This document shows, in pieces, positions 61,978 to 64,000 of a stretch of DNA of 64,000 nucleotides. Numbering within the stretch: position 1 is the first letter of the stretch; each line of letters starts with the position of its first letter. The notes under the pieces were generated by a model, which searched no databases, had not been told where the DNA came from, and worked only from the letters and a program-made list of their open reading frames with translations. This stretch comes from Verrucomicrobiales bacterium (GTDB taxonomy: Bacteria; Verrucomicrobiota; Verrucomicrobiia; Limisphaerales; CANJXF01). Position numbers and translations under genes: made by a program. The stretch lies in the NCBI GenBank assembly GCA_947478865.1, contig CANJXF010000001.1, forward strand, positions 1-64,000. The letters are read 5' to 3'.

Positions 61978-63039
61978 TTAGTCCGTGTTCGGATAAGAGC
62001 CGAGCACTTTAACGAAGTTGCATTGCTGCTCGAGGTCAGCAATGGCCCTGGCCACTTTCCGATCATTCATGTGGCCGTCGCAATCGACAAAGAAAAAATA
62101 TTCCCACGCCTTGCGCTTGCTTGGGCGCGACTCGATTTTCGTCATGTTCAATTTGTAGCGGCGAAAGGCACTGAGCGCGGAATGCAACGCGCCGACTTCG
62201 TGAGCGATGCTGATCATGAGGCTGGTGCGATCCTTGCCGGTGGGCGGACTGCATTGCCGGCCCAAAACCAGAAAGCGCGTGGCGTTGGCGGAATTGTCCT
62301 GAACATCGTGGTCGAGAACAGGCAATTTATACTTCTCAGCTGCCAAAACGCCGGCGATGGCGGCGGAATTTCTCTCTTTTGCGGCAAACTCGGCCGAGCG
62401 CGCATTCGAGGAGGTTTCGATGATTTCTGCCTCTGGAAAATTCTTCTGCAACCAAATGCGGCATTGCGCGAGGGTTTGCGGATGGACGTAAAATTTTTTG
62501 ATCTGGTCGCGGCGAAACCGGCTCAAGAGACATTGCTGAATCCGCAGAATGATTTGCGCGACGATTTTCAAATCGCTCTCCACAAACATGTCGAGGGTGT
62601 GCGTGACGACGCCTTCGGTGGAATTCTCCACGGGAACCACGCCGTAATCCGCGCGGCCGTTGCTGACTTCGGAGAAAACGTCGGTAATGGTTTTCTGCGC
62701 GGCGTAACGAAGGCTGGCGCCAAATTTTTGAATGGCAGCCTGATGCGTGAACGTTGCTTCCGGCCCGAGGTAAGCGATGGTCATCGATTTTTCCAGCGAC
62801 AGGGCGCTCGACATGATTTCCCGGTAAATGGCGCGCAATGAATCGCCGGTGATTGGGCCGGGGTTCATTTTGCAAATTCGATTGAACACGGCCTGCTCGC
62901 GATGCGGCGCGTAGATTTCTTCGCCTGCCTTGAGCTTGATTTCGCCAATTTCCAGAACGTGTTTGGTGCGTTCATTGAGCAACTTGACGATTTGCGCGTC
63001 GAGCTGATCGATGGCTTTGCGATGCTCAGGAATGTTCAT
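61978..63039 (-). CDS. pheA: bifunctional chorismate mutase/prephenate dehydratase
   Basis: The P-protein leads from chorismate to phenylpyruvate. An AroQ-type mutase domain (residues 1-90; HRKAIDQLDAQIVKLLNERTKHVLEIGEIK) is followed by the dehydratase (IAYLGPEATFTHQAA, VPVENSTEGVV, NATRFLVLG) and an ACT domain whose ESRP motif (KIESRPSKRKAWEYFFFVD) binds phenylalanine for feedback control. The ATG at 63039 (MNIPEHRK) overlaps scpB by 14 bases. Confidence 0.95.
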   Translation of the reverse strand: MNIPEHRKAIDQLDAQIVKLLNERTKHVLEIGEIKLKAGEEIYAPHREQAVFNRICKMNPGPITGDSLRAIYREIMSSALSLEKSMTIAYLGPEATFTHQAAIQKFGASLRYAAQKTITDVFSEVSNGRADYGVVPVENSTEGVVTHTLDMFVESDLKIVAQIILRIQQCLLSRFRRDQIKKFYVHPQTLAQCRIWLQKNFPEAEIIETSSNARSAEFAAKERNSAAIAGVLAAEKYKLPVLDHDVQDNSANATRFLVLGRQCSPPTGKDRTSLMISIAHEVGALHSALSAFRRYKLNMTKIESRPSKRKAWEYFFFVDCDGHMNDRKVARAIADLEQQCNFVKVLGSYPNTD

Positions 63040-63739
63040 TGGTGGCCGTTTCCTGTGGCGCTTCCGCCGCTGGCGTTTCGATGGTTGCTTCCAATTCCTG
63101 CTGCGCGAGTTGCTTGGGGGGCGCGGTGGCAAGCCCGGGATCAATCGTCAATAGCGTCTCCGGTTTTTGGATGACGATGCGGCGAAGCTCATCGGCAGCG
63201 GGCAAATTTTCCAAAGCGCGCAGGCCAAAGTATTCCAAAAACAATGGCGTGGTGCTGTAGAGCGCCGGGCGACCGATCACTTCGGCGCGTCCGGATTGCA
63301 CCACAAGGCTGCGTTCGACCAGAGTTTGCATCACGCCATCGACGGCCACGCCGCGAACCTGCTCGATTTCAGCGCGCGTAATTGGTTGGCGATAGGCGAT
63401 GATGGCCAGCGTCTCGAGCGCGGGTTGCGAGAGGCGGGATGGGCGATTGCGTTGCCCGACCAGGGTCATGAGCCAGGGCGCAAATTCCGGCAAACTCACG
63501 AATTGCCAGGAGCCCGCAACGCACGCCAGACGATAACTGCGCAACGCTTCCTCGTGTTCTTTCTGCAACTGGTCCAGCGCGGCGACCAAATCTTCTTCTT
63601 TGATTTTCTTGAAAAGCTTGGCTTCTTCGGCAGCGCCCTCGGCCACAGCGGTAGCGGTGAGGATGTCCCGAAGTTCTTTCGGACTCATCGGCTTTTGTGC
63701 CGAAAACAAAACGGCTTCCAAGATAGTTTTCAATTCCAT
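63026..63739 (-). CDS. scpB: chromosome segregation protein ScpB
   Basis: ScpB (237 residues) joins ScpA and SMC in the bacterial condensin. The winged-helix domains are visible (LEAVLFSAQKPMSPKELRDIL and SRLSQPALETLAIIAYRQPITRAEIEQVRGV, followed by GRPALYSTTPLFLEYFGL). The tail of some 40 residues is rich in proline, alanine and glutamine. It starts one base after the scpA stop and overlaps pheA. Confidence 0.94.
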   Translation of the reverse strand: MELKTILEAVLFSAQKPMSPKELRDILTATAVAEGAAEEAKLFKKIKEEDLVAALDQLQKEHEEALRSYRLACVAGSWQFVSLPEFAPWLMTLVGQRNRPSRLSQPALETLAIIAYRQPITRAEIEQVRGVAVDGVMQTLVERSLVVQSGRAEVIGRPALYSTTPLFLEYFGLRALENLPAADELRRIVIQKPETLLTIDPGLATAPPKQLAQQELEATIETPAAEAPQETATNEHS

Positions 63740-63740
63740 G

Positions 63741-64000
63741 CTAATTCAAATTCGGGGCACCCGACTCGGCGGGCGCAGTGGAGTTGGTTGGCGGCAGATT
63801 GGCGTCGTCGGCGTTATAGACGGCAGCGATCTGCGGAGGTGCTTTGGTAATTTCAATTTCGCTGAAATGCTCGGACTGCAGGCAGGCGAGTTGTTTGAGG
63901 CGGATTAATTCCAGCAAGGCCAGAAAAGTGCAGATCACTTCCGAGCGGCTCGTTGCGCCCTCGAACAAACCTGAGAATTTAACGGCCGTCTCGGAAACGA
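63741..64000 (-). CDS. scpA: segregation and condensation protein ScpA, C-terminal part
   Basis: The gene enters the window from the right edge and only its 3' part is seen. The frame is open to 64000 and reads VKFSGLFEGATSRSEVICTFLALLELIRLKQ, the conserved C-terminal winged helix of ScpA that binds the SMC head. A proline- and asparagine-rich tail follows. scpB lies one base downstream. Confidence 0.9.
   Translation of the reverse strand, partial: VSETAVKFSGLFEGATSRSEVICTFLALLELIRLKQLACLQSEHFSEIEITKAPPQIAAVYNADDANLPPTNSTAPAESGAPNLN

Noticed and set aside
1-64000. rRNA, tRNA, CRISPR arrays, phage genes
   Set aside because: Looked for in all spacers; no cloverleaf, rRNA segment, regularly spaced repeat or phage structural gene was recognised.

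Overview
The window reads as chromosome of a diderm, LPS-bearing member of the Verrucomicrobiota (PVC superphylum), probably a soil-type, Pedosphaera/Limisphaerales-like heterotroph. That placement is inference. It rests on an 1128-residue PVC-style beta-propeller/HEAT/heme-c protein, TAT-type Gfo/Idh and TIM-barrel proteins, a neutral ceramidase, a sialate O-acetylesterase, and lpxA with an lptF/lptG pair. No rRNA, tRNA or CRISPR array was recognised.

Layout. 1-4331: a broken IS110-type transposase start, a long stretch with no gene, a secreted Gfo/Idh oxidoreductase and a glutaminase-STAS-cyclic-nucleotide fusion. 4580-25331: one long + strand block for complex I (nuoA-B-C ... D-I-H-J-K-L-M-M-N), interrupted between nuoC and nuoD by an eleven-gene nitrite-reduction cassette: cupin, porin, three DUF2249 genes, an NnrS/heme-copper-like membrane protein, MIP18, nirK, nirV, SCO and Crp/Fnr. 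25338-28344: an old-yellow-enzyme reductase and a type II NADH dehydrogenase. 28440-38493: housekeeping genes (hflX, radC, lpxA, recA, a cysteine-desulfurase-like protein, a NagX-like acyltransferase, mrp, pyrR, pyrB, crcB). 38503-44627: lysS, hpf, an amidohydrolase, bioF, bioA. 44629-51522: mostly - strand genes (Dabb protein, sialate esterase, lptG/lptF, a GH32-like propeller protein) ending in a small integron-like patch. 52277-60762: the PVC heme protein and a tight four-gene - strand operon (ceramidase, phosphodiesterase, ROK kinase, PIG-L deacetylase). 60924-64000: a TIM-barrel isomerase, pheA, scpB and the 3' part of scpA.

The most interesting content is respiratory. The complex I block carries two consecutive NuoM-type antiporter subunits. 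Its NuoL has a lateral-helix region about 25 residues longer than usual, with an internal repeat, as expected if the membrane arm holds a fourth pump. The second NuoM has Leu where the conserved TM7 lysine should be. nuoE, nuoF and nuoG are not in the window. A denitrification cassette with its own Crp/Fnr regulator, and an FNR-type palindrome in front of it, sits inside this operon. This suggests that complex I and nitrite respiration are expressed together.

A second interesting patch is at 51262-51997. Two attC-like sites flank small - strand ORFs, one of which appears to be a circularly permuted acyl carrier protein that has lost its phosphopantetheine serine. A third is the cysteine-desulfurase-like protein at 32523-33788, whose PLP lysine is replaced by arginine.
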